Position numbers and translations under genes: made by a program. Under the pieces are notes generated by a model. The model had not been told where the DNA came from and ran no database searches. It saw only the letters and a program-made list of their open reading frames with translations. A stretch of 64,000 nucleotides of DNA from Aphrophora alni (Eukaryota; Arthropoda; Insecta; Hemiptera; Aphrophoridae): the NCBI GenBank assembly GCA_963513935.1, contig OY740766.1, positions 4,481,861 through 4,545,860 of the forward strand. Reading direction: 5' to 3'. Shown piece after piece: positions 12,601 through 23,012 of this stretch (the stretch's first letter is position 1; the number at the start of each line of letters is the position of its first letter).

Positions 12601-15600
12601 TTTATTGTCCCGATGAAATAATAATTCTCTTCACTCAAATAACTATGGTTAGAAAATCTGTACAGTTTATACTTATAACCTATTTACAATTTTAATTTTA
12701 AACAATGAGAAGTTTATGGTTTGAAACAAAATGATAGAGCGAAGCAAAACTACCGTTTCATATTTCGTCTATTTGCATGTTTGTAAGCAGTTATGGGAAA
12801 ATGTGTTCACCAATTGTTATGATATTAATGTATAAGGTTCTTTACAATTAGCCGAACGATGTATGTACAAGGATTTTTATATTATTAAACTTGGGAAACA
12901 CTTAAAACAATTCTGTATTGTTCCAAGGTACTGCCACAGGTGTTCTAAAGTCTTAAATATAATATTATGACCGTGACATAACCAGCAGTAATAAAAATAT
13001 TTTTTGAAAGAAATATTACCTGATAAATAAAATACAAATTAAATTTAAGCACCCAAGATCCGTATATATTTGAAGTTTACCTTCCAGTCATTGTTGAAAT
13101 CAACTCTAGGATCTTTCTTCATCTTAATGACCAACATCTTCGCCTGTTTCAAAGCATCATAGTCTGCTGAGACTGGGATGGCAACGTTCATGTGGGAGTT
13201 GGGAGACAAAAACTCACCCTTCCCTACCGAGTACCCTGTTAGGTTGGGGTTGAACATTTTTAATATGTTTGGTAGAGTCAGGAATTGCCTCCAAGTACCT
13301 TCTCCTCCTGCAACAAACACACAGATTTTATAACACTATATGATGAGATTTAACAAAAAAAAACTTTAATTTGTTTTTTCAATGTGCTTCTTTTTGTTTA
13401 TTTGTTTGTTATTTTAATATAGAAAAAATTAAATTATAAATTTAAAAATTATTCGGTTTGAGCTCCTATGAGAGAAAACAAAACCATGACTGTGTATGAG
13501 ACAGTTTGTGCAAAATTTTTACATTGTTGTGCATCAATACAAGTTAGAATAATATCAATCACCAATATCAAAATCAACACAAACATCAATATTTGTGTTT
13601 TATCCAGGATACGTAATTATGAAAACAATTTTAAACACCAATGTTTCTACAAATATTGATGAAACTCTCATACTAATTGTTAACTTTAGAGAGGGAATAA
13701 TTAACCATCTACACATCTATATTTTGTTTTGCATATACAGGGTGCCCGAAAAATATTCGCGAGCTTTTTTTTATTAATTTTTTTGATAATATTAGATTGT
13801 TCATTTTATTAGTATGGTTTAATCGAACGTTTATCATTATTAGTGTCTATGTGTCTATAAAACGTATATACGACGTTTTGGTTCCTAGTACGTATACGTG
13901 CCGCTATCAATAATCAAAACACTGCTGGGTAATATTTCGTCATAACCAAACCTAACAATTGCATCCTAACAAAGGACAATAAAAACTGTTTATTGGTATC
14001 AAATGTGAACGTGACAGGCAAAATATTGGTGTGACAGAAGGATCTCTGCATGTAAGAATAAGTGAAAATTAAAACACGGGATTAGGGCAAGTAGATAAAT
14101 CGGAATATCATTTGGTCAAAAAAACGTAAATTTAAATATAAAGAAGAAAACGTAATAAACCGGAAAAGAAACTTGTACAAGATAGCTAAGACTCGAATAC
14201 AAGATCACAAAAATTACGTTTACTTAATCAAACGCGTTTCAACGACAAGGCCGCCATCCTCATTGATACATGAGCTACAATAACTAAACTATAACATATA
14301 TAATAGTAACTATAAGTTATAGTTCAGTTATTGTAGCTCATGTATCACTGAGAATGGTGGATTTGACGTTGAAACGTGTTTCAATTAGTAAACATTTGTT
14401 TTTAAATCTAGTGTTCGAGTTTTAGTCTCTCTAATATTATCTCACAAGTCAAGCTTAATTTTTATTTTAAACTTGTATAAACTAAAATAAATTACGACCT
14501 CGAACGAGTCTTAATGTAAAGAGAGACTTCGTTGCGAAAACCTCTTTCTTTGACTCAGTGGATTTCAAAACTGATAAGAAACTCTGCATTGATTTTAAAC
14601 CACTTGTACAATAAAATTGTATATGTGGAAAGGTAAGAATATTTAAATATATTGATAGGCCTTATGTATGATTTTTTGTTTATTTTTAAATTTTTCGATT
14701 ATAAGCTTACTTTTGGTTGTAGGGCTGAACATTCTATATTTAATACAATATTTGGGAAGTACTATAAAGTAAGAACAATAAAAACATAGGTTTACACGTA
14801 AACATTTTGACTTGTACGCATTGAAAGTCTCATTTTTGGAGTTTAAAAACTCACTGCAGGTTATAAATAGTTTAGTTTGACCAATAGGTTTTCCTAAATT
14901 ATTATTATTTTTTTTTTATTCGTTCGAAAGGTAACTAACTAAATTTTCGGACTTTCTGGGCAAGTAGAACGTTATACAGTTAATTATGGTGTCATCAATT
15001 AGACAGTTAGATTATAAGCGGTGGTGTATTTTCAAGTTAAAATGTAGCCATGTCTACTTTAAGCTTTTATCACAAATAAAATATAACAATATTCAGAATA
15101 ATTTTTTATTTAAAAAAAGTAAAACACAAGGTATAGAATGTAGTCTATAAATCAACTTTATTTATCAAGTGATAAACTTACCTGAAAAACGTGAAAAAGT
15201 CCAACATAGCCTAGTAGTGAATTGTTGGAAACTAAAACTAAAAGGATTGATCTAAAATATGAACCCAGGTTTAAACCTATATTTCAACATAACCAGGCTC
15301 AACGGTAAAAATAACTAGGACTAAATTAGTTAAGCTAAACTAATAGGAGTTGTGAGCAAACGGAATTATGATCTAACGGTTTTTCGGGGTGAAGCGGTAC
15401 CCTCCCTTCTTTCCTAAGTTTATCGCTTGGCCTAATCATCACTCTTAGAAGAAATTTAATCAAATATATTTAATTAACCCTTATTTACAGTCGATAAAAG
15501 TTTTATTTTCAAATTTTAATTCAGATTATATGACTTTCTTAGATTTTTTTTCCCACTTTTTCGTGATATAGTTTATCATTTGATAACTGAGTTGATTTAT

Positions 15601-18600
15601 AGTATATCATGTATTTATTTATTACACCAATGAGTGTGAAAATTCGATTTAACCAAACTAATAATAAGAACAATACATCATTATCTACTAAGTTTAAAAC
15701 TAGAATATATGGTTTTTTTAATTGAAACGAAGTGGCATCGATAAAATAAAGTATGTTATACACTTTGTAGAGATATAAAATTAATATTTTTATTTATATG
15801 TATTTTCCAAATGTAAACTCCCTTGACAAAACTGTTGAATACATCAAACTTCTGGTTAGGTTATGTTAGGTTAGGTTAGGTTAGGTAAGGTTAGGTAAGG
15901 TAAGGTTAGGTAAGGTTAGGTAAGGTTAGGTTAGGTTAGGTTAGGTTAGGTTAGGTTAGGTTAGGTTAGGTTAGGTTAGGTTAGGTTAGGTTAGGTTAGG
16001 TTAGGTTAGGTTAGGTTAGGTTAGGTTAGGTTAGGTTAGGTTAGGTCAAACAATTAGACTGTTCCTATTGAGGGGGGGGGGTAAGAATAACAAATAATGA
16101 ACCCCAAACTTACCTCCGCACCACGATACTCCACGGTACTCTATGATGGTTCCTAAAGCAAACTCTTCTAAAGCACCGTTACCAGCTACTAGACTATCAC
16201 CCATAGCACCGACCACGTCTATGTCACCAGGACGTAATTTGTGAACACTTGTAGGTCTCTGGGAGGATCGTATTCTCGAAGACTCTGGACAAGGGAAGGT
16301 GTAAGTATTGGGAAATGTCGGTTGTCTTCGGACATGATTTGGTTGTGAACTGTACAAGACGTCCAGAGTGACGTTGTTTTCCTATAAAGAAAGTAATTAA
16401 CAATGTAAACTTTGTTTAATATTGGTGGCTTACTTCATGGTTATCATCTCAAAAATAAAATATATTATTTTTAATATTACTACAAACATATTTTGTTGTA
16501 AACCTGTCAAATATCATGAAGTGAGCTATTAATAACTGTTCAATGTACTCATATTGAACAAATCCAACATTCAGGTTTGGTTGCTGACTCCAGGCTGTCA
16601 TGGAAGACTCATTCAATTCACGTGAGAGGGAAAATGATTAAGTGTATATTAATATTAGGTTAGGTTAGGTTAGGTTTGTTTAGGATGCCGTTAGGCTCTC
16701 GTTACTTCAAAAATTAAAAAATGTCTTTTTATTTGGGTGGATAAAAATATACTTATAATGCCACTGTAAATTGGATATTAACTTTCCAAAATGATTTCAT
16801 TAATTTGTCTTTATATAATCATAATTAAATGTAACATTTTAACAATTTATAAGGTGTTACAAATTTTTAACAAAAGAAGCTGTAAAACGGAACCAAACGT
16901 AACAGAAAGTGATAGAACATTAAGGAATACATTAGACTTTTCTGTACTGAACCTTACCAAACAAACCATGAATAAAATTACTTATATTTAAAGCAAAAAT
17001 ATTTTAATTTACTCGTAATTCAAAAATAAAACATGTTCGACGAAACGCAAAGTATATTGTTACGAATCTTTTTAATTAAAAAATAAAATGTTAATATTAA
17101 TCCTAGAGTTGGTTTTTGAATATTTTGTCATACTAAATTGACAAATAATGAAAACAACATTATTATGGTTGGATTTTATTTTCTGTAATTAATTATTAAT
17201 AATATTAGTAACTCTTTATTTATCTTTAAGTTACGTATTATTTTTGAAAGGTTTGATATTGGGTCCTTCTGTTAAAATAGTAGTACATGATTATGATTTT
17301 GTCGGCTGCATTATCCATTTTTACTTTGGATTGAAGTGCTCAAATGAAATATGTGTTTTAATTCTTAAACAGGTATTTTAATTACCTGGGAGTGTCATTG
17401 TTCCTCAATTCTAGTATTTGTAGAGAGTATAGGTAGTGTTAATTTTAATTATTCCAAGGTTTGTTTTATTTTGTCTTTAAACAAGGAAAAATTATATAGG
17501 TCGTATGTAATATTTATAAGTATGTCTATAATATTTGTCAAAAGAATTCCTAGTTTTATAAAAAAAAATTTAATAGTTATTAATATCAGTTGTAAAGGAA
17601 TAATAAAAAATATAACAATGTAAGTAAACAAAGTAAAATGAAACAATACTTTAAATCAACTTTATAAAATATTTTTAAAGACATCTATATATAAATATAT
17701 ATATATACATATATAGGTCTTATATATATATATATATATATATAATGGTTACATGTTTATAATTTTAACCAAACATGTATTATTACATGTTTATATATAA
17801 TGGTTTGAATATACCTCTAACCACAATAACTAGGAACAATAAATAAAACACAATTATTGTACTTTATTTTTTTTATTCCTCTAAATGCCCTAATGTACAT
17901 TTCGATAACATGGTTATCATCATCAGATACTTGATTCTAAACTATACTACATCTAAACTTACACTTCTACTTGTGAAATAAAACTCCATTAGTACTTGTG
18001 GAAATGTACATTAGAGCATTTAGAGTAATAAACTACAACAATTGTGTTTTATTTATTAATGTTATTGTTTTATTGTGTTCCTAGTGATTGTGGTTAGGGT
18101 TATATTCAAACCATTATTGTGAATTCACCACAGTGCTCAAAAAGATTGTATATCTATATATGTCAATAGATTGTAAGCTTCTTTTGCTTAAGCCATAAAG
18201 CTGTCCTAAGGGTAAATTGTATTCTATTAAAGATGATTTTAACGATGGGATCAAGAAACATTTTCGTATTTTGTCAATCATTCCTACACGTAATTATATT
18301 TCACTTGCTACTGGTTTAAGTTAACTTCGGTTTTTATCAATAAGTGAAATAAACTGAAATTGATTTTGAAAATGATGTATTTTATAATAGCTCAATTGAC
18401 GATTTTGGGTTTTTGAACTTGACATTTTTGGGGAGGTAGCGACAAATTATTTTATTATTAAAAAGAACTATTCTCTAAAGATTTTTCAAAATCATTAGAG
18501 TTGATGTTAAGAACATTCTAATTTTTAGTTTTGTTTTTATGTCAACTCCAAATTTTGATTGGAAAAGAAAAATAGGAATTAAAACTGTCTACAAACTTCC

Positions 18601-21600
18601 AAAATATAACACACAATCAATTTCTCAAAATCGTGTTACTCTTTCGTTTAAGGCTACAAAGCATTGAAAATACGACACACTGAACATTTGCTTATATCAC
18701 CTCAAAAGTATTAATCCCCCAAAATATCGACATCAATTTTTCGCTCATCTTACTCTACTTGTGTGACAAAGCAAAATAAATGAGATTCACTTTCAATACA
18801 GAAAACAGAAATTATTCTTCCACATCTCTCGAAAATATCAGTTCCACTATTGTCTGTCAATAAATGTAAATTAACTATTCACACCTTATTGAAACATCAA
18901 ATTTTGGTGAAATGTAGACCGGTCACCAAAATAAAATTTTGGTGAAATTAATAATGCAAACCGCATATCTTAGAAAATTACAGTTCCTGAGTTGTTAGCG
19001 GTTAGGATTCATTTTGGTATTTTCTAATTGACTCCCGACCCGTCATTTTCTTTTACTTGCGGTTTCATACGGATCGTTAATCTTTGCAACTCAAAATTTT
19101 ACTTAATTAGCTATACTATATTTCACGTTCAATTGACAGTGTATATTTACTATATTGAGGCTGATCTATTACTCGCTTAAAACACATTATTTAAAATAAT
19201 CAAAACATGCATAACACTGTATGGTTAAAAAAAAAATCCAAACAATATTTACATGTAAAACAAACTGATAACCTTCCCCTTCAAAGTGAAAGTAAGGTTA
19301 GACATGAAGGCCCAAATTAAGAACTTTCCTTAGGATTTCCCTCCTTTAAGATCTCTTTTACGATTCCATCATTGCACGTTTTATACACGTATCTTTACTA
19401 TATCCTTTATTAAGGAAAACAAATTTCTAGGGAATTCCTTAGTTAGTTAACCTCTTATTTCGCTCTCTTAGCCTTAAGGTTGGTTAAACCTTCCTGAACC
19501 CATAACAAATAACTGAACGGTTGGCTTAGTTTTTTTTGGTGAAAATAAAGATTAACACTTTTTTTCTGGAATTACATGTGTATGTAAATGAGGTACCACC
19601 ATGAACACCGAAAAGATATCGGGAGGATTCTGAATATATTTCATGATGAAAATCAAATGTTTAAATTGGTTAATAAATTTTGCGATATATTTCCCAGTTA
19701 AAGGATGTTCCGGTTAATTACTATAAAATATCAGAAATAAACTTAACTAATTGTTAAGTTTCATGATATATACATGTACCCGAAAATGATGATATCGTAG
19801 ACAATATTAGTTAATGTTGTATGTGAAAAAATGAATTACTGAAATTTGTGATACTCTTGTTTACATTACAGCAATATCCTCATTGTTTTTCATTATTGAG
19901 CCAAATACATATATTATATTATTAAATCATTTTATATATTGGAAAATGCTGGCATTATCTTCATTTTAGCCAATGTATCTGTTATCATTGTAAATTTATC
20001 TTATAAATCAAAACGTAGGGTAGATGTCAGCTGTTCAGCGATTAACAATCAACTGAAAAATTGCTGAACTCACGTGGATTTTTATTGAAGATGTAATTGA
20101 TATTTATTTAAAGGATAACTTAATGAAGGTTTGGGAATATAACATGAGTATTCATAAATGTGATTTCGTTTAAATTCCTTATTGTAAAGGAGTAGATGAG
20201 TATTCATTAATTAAGTGTTGTTTAAGGTCTCTTACGGAATTCATATGGAACACTCACCTTGTTACGAAGTAAAAATTTACTATTTACAAGGGTAAAAAAT
20301 GTATTTTTACTTTGAAACTATTTTATTGTTTCATAATCAATAATTTATATTTGTACTAATAAATGTTCAACTAAAAATTTACTAATTAATAATGAAATAT
20401 GTAAAACGATTGTTGCTTTACCAAATAACTCGTGTCAAGTATTATACGGAGTTAACAAGTCTAACTTCTACCATGTATGTTAAATCGATTCGGAACTAAA
20501 TGAAATCTATGCTGATATTTGGGATATTCGTTTTATGTTTGAGATGTTTACAAAATATGGCCAACATTGTCTTGGAATTCCTGTTATTTTTACTTTTTCA
20601 CATATACATAGTAAGTCTATAGAAAAATGATGTGATGGTTCAAGTAATGTTGGCCGATATATCCATTTTGAAGTATTTTTTGGACCGTGCCTTACAGCAT
20701 AAACTTGTAAATCGATTTTAATCAAATTTCATAAGGGACACATTTTATTCATATCTCGGATCGATTATTATAATTATTTTCTTTTATAAGAAAAAAACAG
20801 AATTTTACTTTTCTTTCAAAATCGTCTCAAACGATTTTGTTAAAATTTTAGTGTAATTTGATAATTCAACCCCTGTGCAAAATCACAAGTAAAAATTATT
20901 ATTGGAATAAAATATATAAAATGAAACTTCACCACCGTCAAGAAAAACTCGAATTTAATTAAATTTAGGCCTGATTTAAAAATATAAACAATTTTCAAAA
21001 AATGAGTCTAGTTTTATTTTCAATTTGACTAACAATTACCGAACTACGTTTTTGATGTAGAGTTAAAGTTTTGTTTTTAATAATGTAGATTGTGTAATTT
21101 TTTCGCCCTTTATTTTAAAATGTGAATAGGGTCGTTTCTAACCATTGTTTTCAAGAAGGTTATTGTTACAATTACTTTTCTTACATCTGTTTCCAGTCTA
21201 TAGATATTTACATGAAACTATCTATAAATTTCTTATTTTAAATACTGGCTAAATCACATTTGATGTTTGTAACACATGATACCGCAATCGTCTATGATGT
21301 TCATCTCAACTTTAGGAACCTGTTTATCAAGAAGCACTTGATAGAAGTCATGATATCAAGTCAGCCTGTAAAGAAAGCCAAGTAGTTAAACTTTCTAATC
21401 ACTTAGTGTGTCTTTCCTTAAATAAATATTGAACTAAAAATTTTATTTACCTTTAACACCATATTTTGTTATAAATTAGGCATTGAGGAAATAAAACATT
21501 ATTCTAAACGACATCGAACTCAAATAATTTGATTCAAAAAATAACGTCTTGTTATAGTGTTTACATTATTACTAACTTGAGTAGATTAAAATATTTCTAG

Positions 21601-23012
21601 AATATTTTCACCACTGAAATCAACGGTAAAAGCTAATGCAGTATTATCTGTAAAATAATAAACGTGCTTTTGACAGTATTAACAATTACCACTGAACACA
21701 TTTACTCACTCACACACTACTGAGATCAACATTGAAGCCTTACGTGTTAGTATCATCTGTTTAAAATATTAACGTGCCTTTGAGGCTTGTGTTTTTCAGG
21801 CCCATCAGTACTTGTTGACCCTAGTTTCTTAATACATTTGTATGTTACAAACGATAAAATTCATAAAAATACAATTTCACTCAGAACCTACAAGTGTTAT
21901 ATATTTTTAGAATGGGAACGAACTGGAAAATACGAATAAAGAAAATAAAACTATGATATTTTACGATATGATATGTCGTTGTCAAACTGGTGTACACTTG
22001 TTTAGACAATAAACACGTAATAACTATCTTTTAATATAATTATAATTTATCTTTTAAAACCTAAAGATATGTATTGTATCTGATAAACTATTCTATCATC
22101 TATAATTTAATGTTACAACAGTCGGTACATGATGGAATTCCATGATAATGGAAATAATGAGATGATTATTTAATTCCAAAAAAACAGTTTTAATTGCGAC
22201 ATTTGTTTCGCCGTTAGGCATTTTCAAGCAACTAAATTGAAAACAAACAAGTCTAAACTAAAAATGTGAGACAAAAGGAAAGGTTAAAAGAGTAAAGGGT
22301 AAAGGGGTTGAGAAATGACAAAAGAAAGGTCAATGATCTAATCTGCGGGATGGGAGTGGGGGTGTTTTAGAAAACAAAGGTTACATAATAGGTCTCAATA
22401 GTGGTGATAAGTTAAAATATATTTGTTCATTTAAGTTCATAGTTTTTTAAAATTGATCTATTGATTTCTAAACATTCCAGGTTATTGAGTTTCCTACTTT
22501 TTTGTTCCATATGCAGAACTTTAATGTTTAACTTAGGATCAAAATTATGTCCTGTGTCTAATAAATGATTTGCAAAATTTGAATTAGATTTGCCATACTT
22601 CCAACTGTGTACATGTTCTTTAACTCTATTCTTAACTGACCTTCCGGATTGACCCATGTATTCACAATTGCAATCATTACAAGAAATTTTATACACACTA
22701 ATATTTTCTAAACTATCTCTCTTATCCTTATTGTTAAAGATATGTCGCAATTAAAGCTGTTTTGTGGAATTAAATAATCATCTCATTATTTCCATTATTC
22801 TATCATCGACAACCTTACATCTGTCAATATAGTTCACATTGTGACTATAAACTCACCAAATTCTGAGCTCCATCGTAAGGGGTAAAGACGTTTTTATGTC
22901 TTCCTATCAAGGAGTTGTAGTTTATATCATCTGTGACCTTGGAATCAGCTGATAACGAAACTGCCAATAGACATAACCACAACGTCAACATGGCGTCTAC
23001 ACTAGACAACAT
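9445..23012 (-). CDS. PLB1: Phospholipase B1-like GDSL lipase, 5' part (four coding exons; 3' end missing)
   Basis: Join of exons 23012-22857, 16381-16114, 13307-13081 and 9604-9445, giving about 263 residues from the ATG at 22991 (270 from the ATG at 23012). Known role of the family: secreted or membrane-anchored phospholipase/lysophospholipase/lipase of the SGNH superfamily, acting outside the cell or at the apical membrane. Seen (numbered from 22991): hydrophobic signal peptide at about 1-15; GDSLVAGNGA with the GDS nucleophile at 106-108; RGVSW and a Gly-rich stretch before a TLPNILKMFNP block typical of PLB1; NVAIP block; FFGANDLC block with Gly217, Asn219 and Asp220 (GxND); LPRTFVNLVPVL. 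Reading frame and intron phases (0, 1, 0, then 1) are consistent across all junctions. The DxxH catalytic block is absent because downstream exons are not in view. The family assignment rests on motif order, not on a search. Confidence 0.88.
9609..9700. repeat. ~24-bp tandem repeat beside exon 4 acceptor
   Basis: Four or so copies of AAAATATCAGCTGTAAAAAC with small changes (AACTA/AACGA). On the minus strand they supply GTTTTTACAGCTGATATTTT units beginning about 5 bp upstream of the exon 4 acceptor. Degenerate relatives continue to about 10880. Confidence 0.8.
10048..10093 (-). ncRNA. Hammerhead-like motif, left arm of 9997-10345
   Basis: Minus strand: CAC, then UUGAAAAU in place of CUGAUGA, stem II GGCU-GAAU-AGCC (4 bp), GAAAC, loop GGCC, GUA, then GUGAG. 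The 3' half is canonical in layout; the CUGAUGA box is not, so cleavage activity is doubtful. Confidence 0.45.
10248..10296 (+). ncRNA. Hammerhead-like motif, right arm of 9997-10345
   Basis: Same structure as its inverted partner, read on the plus strand: stem II GGCU/AGCC, GAAAC, loop GGCC, GUA site, with CAC/GUG as the base of stem I. CUGAUGA is replaced by UUGAAAAU. Confidence 0.45.
10547..10714. mobile_element. Short inverted element with hammerhead-like motif (family F1)
   Basis: The left end TGATAGAATAAAACTTGA is mirrored by TCAAGTTTTATTCTGTCA at the right. The outer ~45 bp are inverted repeats including CACAAATAGTAT. Only the left arm retains the ribozyme-like core. Confidence 0.75.
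10597..10639 (-). ncRNA. Hammerhead-like motif, family F1
   Basis: Minus strand: GUAUCA, CUGAAGA (fits CUGANGA), one extra U, stem II GGCGA-AUUUA-UCGUU, GAAAC, GU, GUU, UGAA. All hammerhead boxes are present in order; stem I is short and imperfect. Confidence 0.5.
11281..11680 (+). mobile_element. Degenerate transposon end related to 23646-24241
   Basis: Begins ACAGAGTGTTCGAAAAATG and contains GTCTGTCTGTATGTGTTTTT and a TTACAAAATAATTCATAACTC-like segment, as in 23646-24241. The opposite end was not found. Confidence 0.4.
13081..13307 (-). CDS. PLB1: PLB1-like coding exon 3
   Basis: A TTTGTTGCAG acceptor precedes 13307 and a GTAAAC donor follows 13081. With the base carried over from exon 2 it gives 76 codons, starting GGEGTWRQFLTLPNILKMFN and ending in VDFNNDWK. 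The TLPNIL block, the SHMNVAIP block and the final DWK junction before LITLFFGAND are hallmarks of the phospholipase B1 repeat unit. Phase at the 3' end is 0. Confidence 0.92.
13735..13960 (+). mobile_element. Degenerate Tc1/mariner-like 5' end
   Basis: TATACAGGGTGCCCGAAAAA is a typical mariner-type terminus. The following sequence resembles 49590-49720 (ATTAGTATGGTTTAATCGAACG). No transposase reading frame. Confidence 0.4.
14227..14269 (-). ncRNA. Hammerhead-like motif, left arm
   Basis: Minus strand: GUAUCA, AUGAGGA (first C of CUGANGA lost), extra U, stem II GGCGGC-CUU-GUCGUU with one mismatch, GAAAC, GC, GUU, UGAU pairing with AUCA. Confidence 0.45.
14342..14386 (+). ncRNA. Hammerhead-like motif, right arm (degenerate)
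   Basis: Plus strand: GUAUCA, CUGAGAA, a weakened stem II, GAAAC, GUGUUUC. The core is mutated at one invariant position. Confidence 0.35.
15856..16045 (+). repeat. Interstitial telomere-like array, (TTAGG)~38
   Basis: 190 bp of TTAGG units. The left third has TAAGG and TTATG variants; from about 15926 on it is perfect. It lies 68 bp downstream of the exon 2 donor of the PLB1-like gene, in intron 2. Confidence 0.97.
16046..16070. repeat. 25-bp conserved flank of TTAGG array (right copy)
   Basis: TCAAACAATTAGACTGTTCC continuing to TATTG; exact reverse complement of 8116-8140, abutting the array in the same relative position. Confidence 0.9.
16114..16381 (-). CDS. PLB1: PLB1-like coding exon 2 (GDS catalytic serine block)
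   Basis: A pyrimidine-rich TTTATAG acceptor precedes 16381 and a GTAAGT donor follows 16114. The 268 nt encode 89 codons plus one base. The segment RPTSVHKLRPGDIDVVGAMGDS matches the PLB1 pattern in which a P-T-S-V-H-x-L-R-P motif leads into block I of the SGNH fold; the Ser of GDS is the nucleophile. It ends in EYRGVSWCGG, the start of the Gly-rich turn completed by exon 3. A (TTAGG)n array begins only 68 bp downstream of the exon end. Confidence 0.92.
16655..16674 (+). repeat. Short TTAGG run (4 units)
   Basis: Four perfect TTAGG units within intron 1. Confidence 0.85.
17694..17745. repeat. TA-rich simple repeat
   Basis: Interrupted TATATA runs; low complexity. Confidence 0.8.
17799..18115. 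mobile_element. Inverted dimer with hammerhead-like motif (family F2)
   Basis: Left end AATGGTTTGAATATACC is mirrored by GGTTATATTCAAACCATT at the right. Both arms contain CTCTAA(A)TGC(C/T)CTAATGTACATTT. The left arm keeps the full core; the right keeps only the GAAA-to-NUH half. Confidence 0.8.
17886..17932 (-). ncRNA. Hammerhead-like motif with canonical CUGAUGA (family F2)
   Basis: Minus strand: CUGAUGA, one extra U, stem II GAUAAC-CAU-GUUAUC (6 perfect pairs), GAAAU, loop GUAC, AUU site, AGGGC. Mini stem III is A-U plus U-A. Stem I is poorly formed. It lies in intron 1, sense to the PLB1-like transcript. Confidence 0.55.
22189..22237 (-). ncRNA. Hammerhead-like motif in Penelope-like 3' tail (family F3)
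   Basis: Minus strand: stem I UUUAGUUGC pairs with GCAAUUAAA (8 Watson-Crick pairs plus one G-U); between them UUGAAAAU replaces the CUGAUGA box, stem II is GCC-UAAC-GGC, then GAAAC, loop AAAU, GUC site. The architecture is a type I hammerhead with a 2-bp stem III; the CUGAUGA box is not canonical. Confidence 0.5.
22427..22750 (-). pseudogene. GIY-YIG endonuclease fragment of a Penelope-like element
   Basis: An open stretch of 107 codons, 5'-truncated (the first ATG is only the first available Met). Seen: VYK at 19-21, YMGQSGR at 31-37 (YIG position), Arg42, KEH at 44-46, and LNNLECLEI near 88-96 with Glu92 as the probable metal-binding acid. Cys24/Cys27 and His62/His68 (CNDC ... HLLDTGH) fit the CCHH zinc-binding pattern special to Penelope EN domains. 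Known role: nicks target DNA for target-primed reverse transcription. The frame is intact, so the copy may be fairly young, but there is no RT, so it is a non-autonomous relic. Confidence 0.85.
22857..23012 (-). CDS. PLB1: PLB1-like coding exon 1 (signal peptide)
   Basis: Contains two in-frame ATGs, at 23012 and 22991. From 22991 it encodes 45 codons beginning MLTLWLCLLAVSLSADS, a clear signal peptide (hydrophobic core, small residues before the predicted cleavage). The 23012 start adds MLSSVDA. Both contexts are plausible, and the first ATG would normally be favoured by scanning. It ends at a GTGAGT donor (22856-22851) in phase 0 and joins exon 2 with no frame change. It continues 5' as untranslated leader to 23076. 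Confidence 0.85.

Larger units (their letters stand above)
9605..13080 (-). other. PLB1-like intron 3 (about 3.5 kb)
   Basis: Noncoding. Next to the acceptor is a 24-bp tandem repeat (9609-9700) that decays into scattered similar units to about 10880 and is interrupted by two hammerhead-like hairpin elements (9997-10345 and 10547-10714). A transposon-like end lies near 11281. Nothing else was recognised in 10715-13080. Confidence 0.75.
14170..14460. mobile_element. Inverted dimer with two outward hammerhead-like motifs (family F1)
   Basis: Arms share the segment from an ACTCGAA-type outer end through ACGTTTACTTAATC, the core, then CATGAGCTACAATAACT, around an AT-rich centre. It matches the dimer at 38240-38483 in order and sequence. 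Confidence 0.8.
13308..16113 (-). other. PLB1-like intron 2 (about 2.8 kb)
   Basis: Noncoding. It contains the TTAGG array 15856-16045, a poly-G run at 16072-16080 close to the donor, a hammerhead-like inverted dimer at 14170-14460 and a degenerate transposon end near 13735. Confidence 0.75.
22145..22798 (-). mobile_element. Truncated Penelope-like retroelement with inverted terminal tails
   Basis: Both ends carry about 60 bp inverted copies (left ATAATGGAAATAATGAGATG, right its complement) that include AATTGCGACAT. Read on the minus strand: inverted tail, GIY-YIG endonuclease fragment (22750-22427), 3' untranslated region, hammerhead-like motif (22237-22189), tail. Penelope-like elements encode RT plus GIY-YIG and typically leave 5'-truncated copies with inverted or LTR-like tails; RT is absent here. 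It lies in intron 1, only 58 bp from the exon 1 donor and in gene-sense orientation. Confidence 0.8.
16382..22856 (-). other. PLB1-like intron 1 (about 6.5 kb)
   Basis: Noncoding, with GT at 22856-22855 and AG at 16383-16382. It holds the Penelope-like remnant (22145-22798), a hammerhead-like inverted dimer (17799-18115), TA-rich runs near 17694-17745 and four TTAGG units at 16655-16674. No other coding segment was recognised; 18116-22144 shows only AT-rich sequence. Confidence 0.75.

Noticed and set aside
16046..16357. Independent 103-codon gene on the minus strand
   Set aside because: It is PLB1-like exon 2 read from an internal Met and past its donor into the intron and the array flank.
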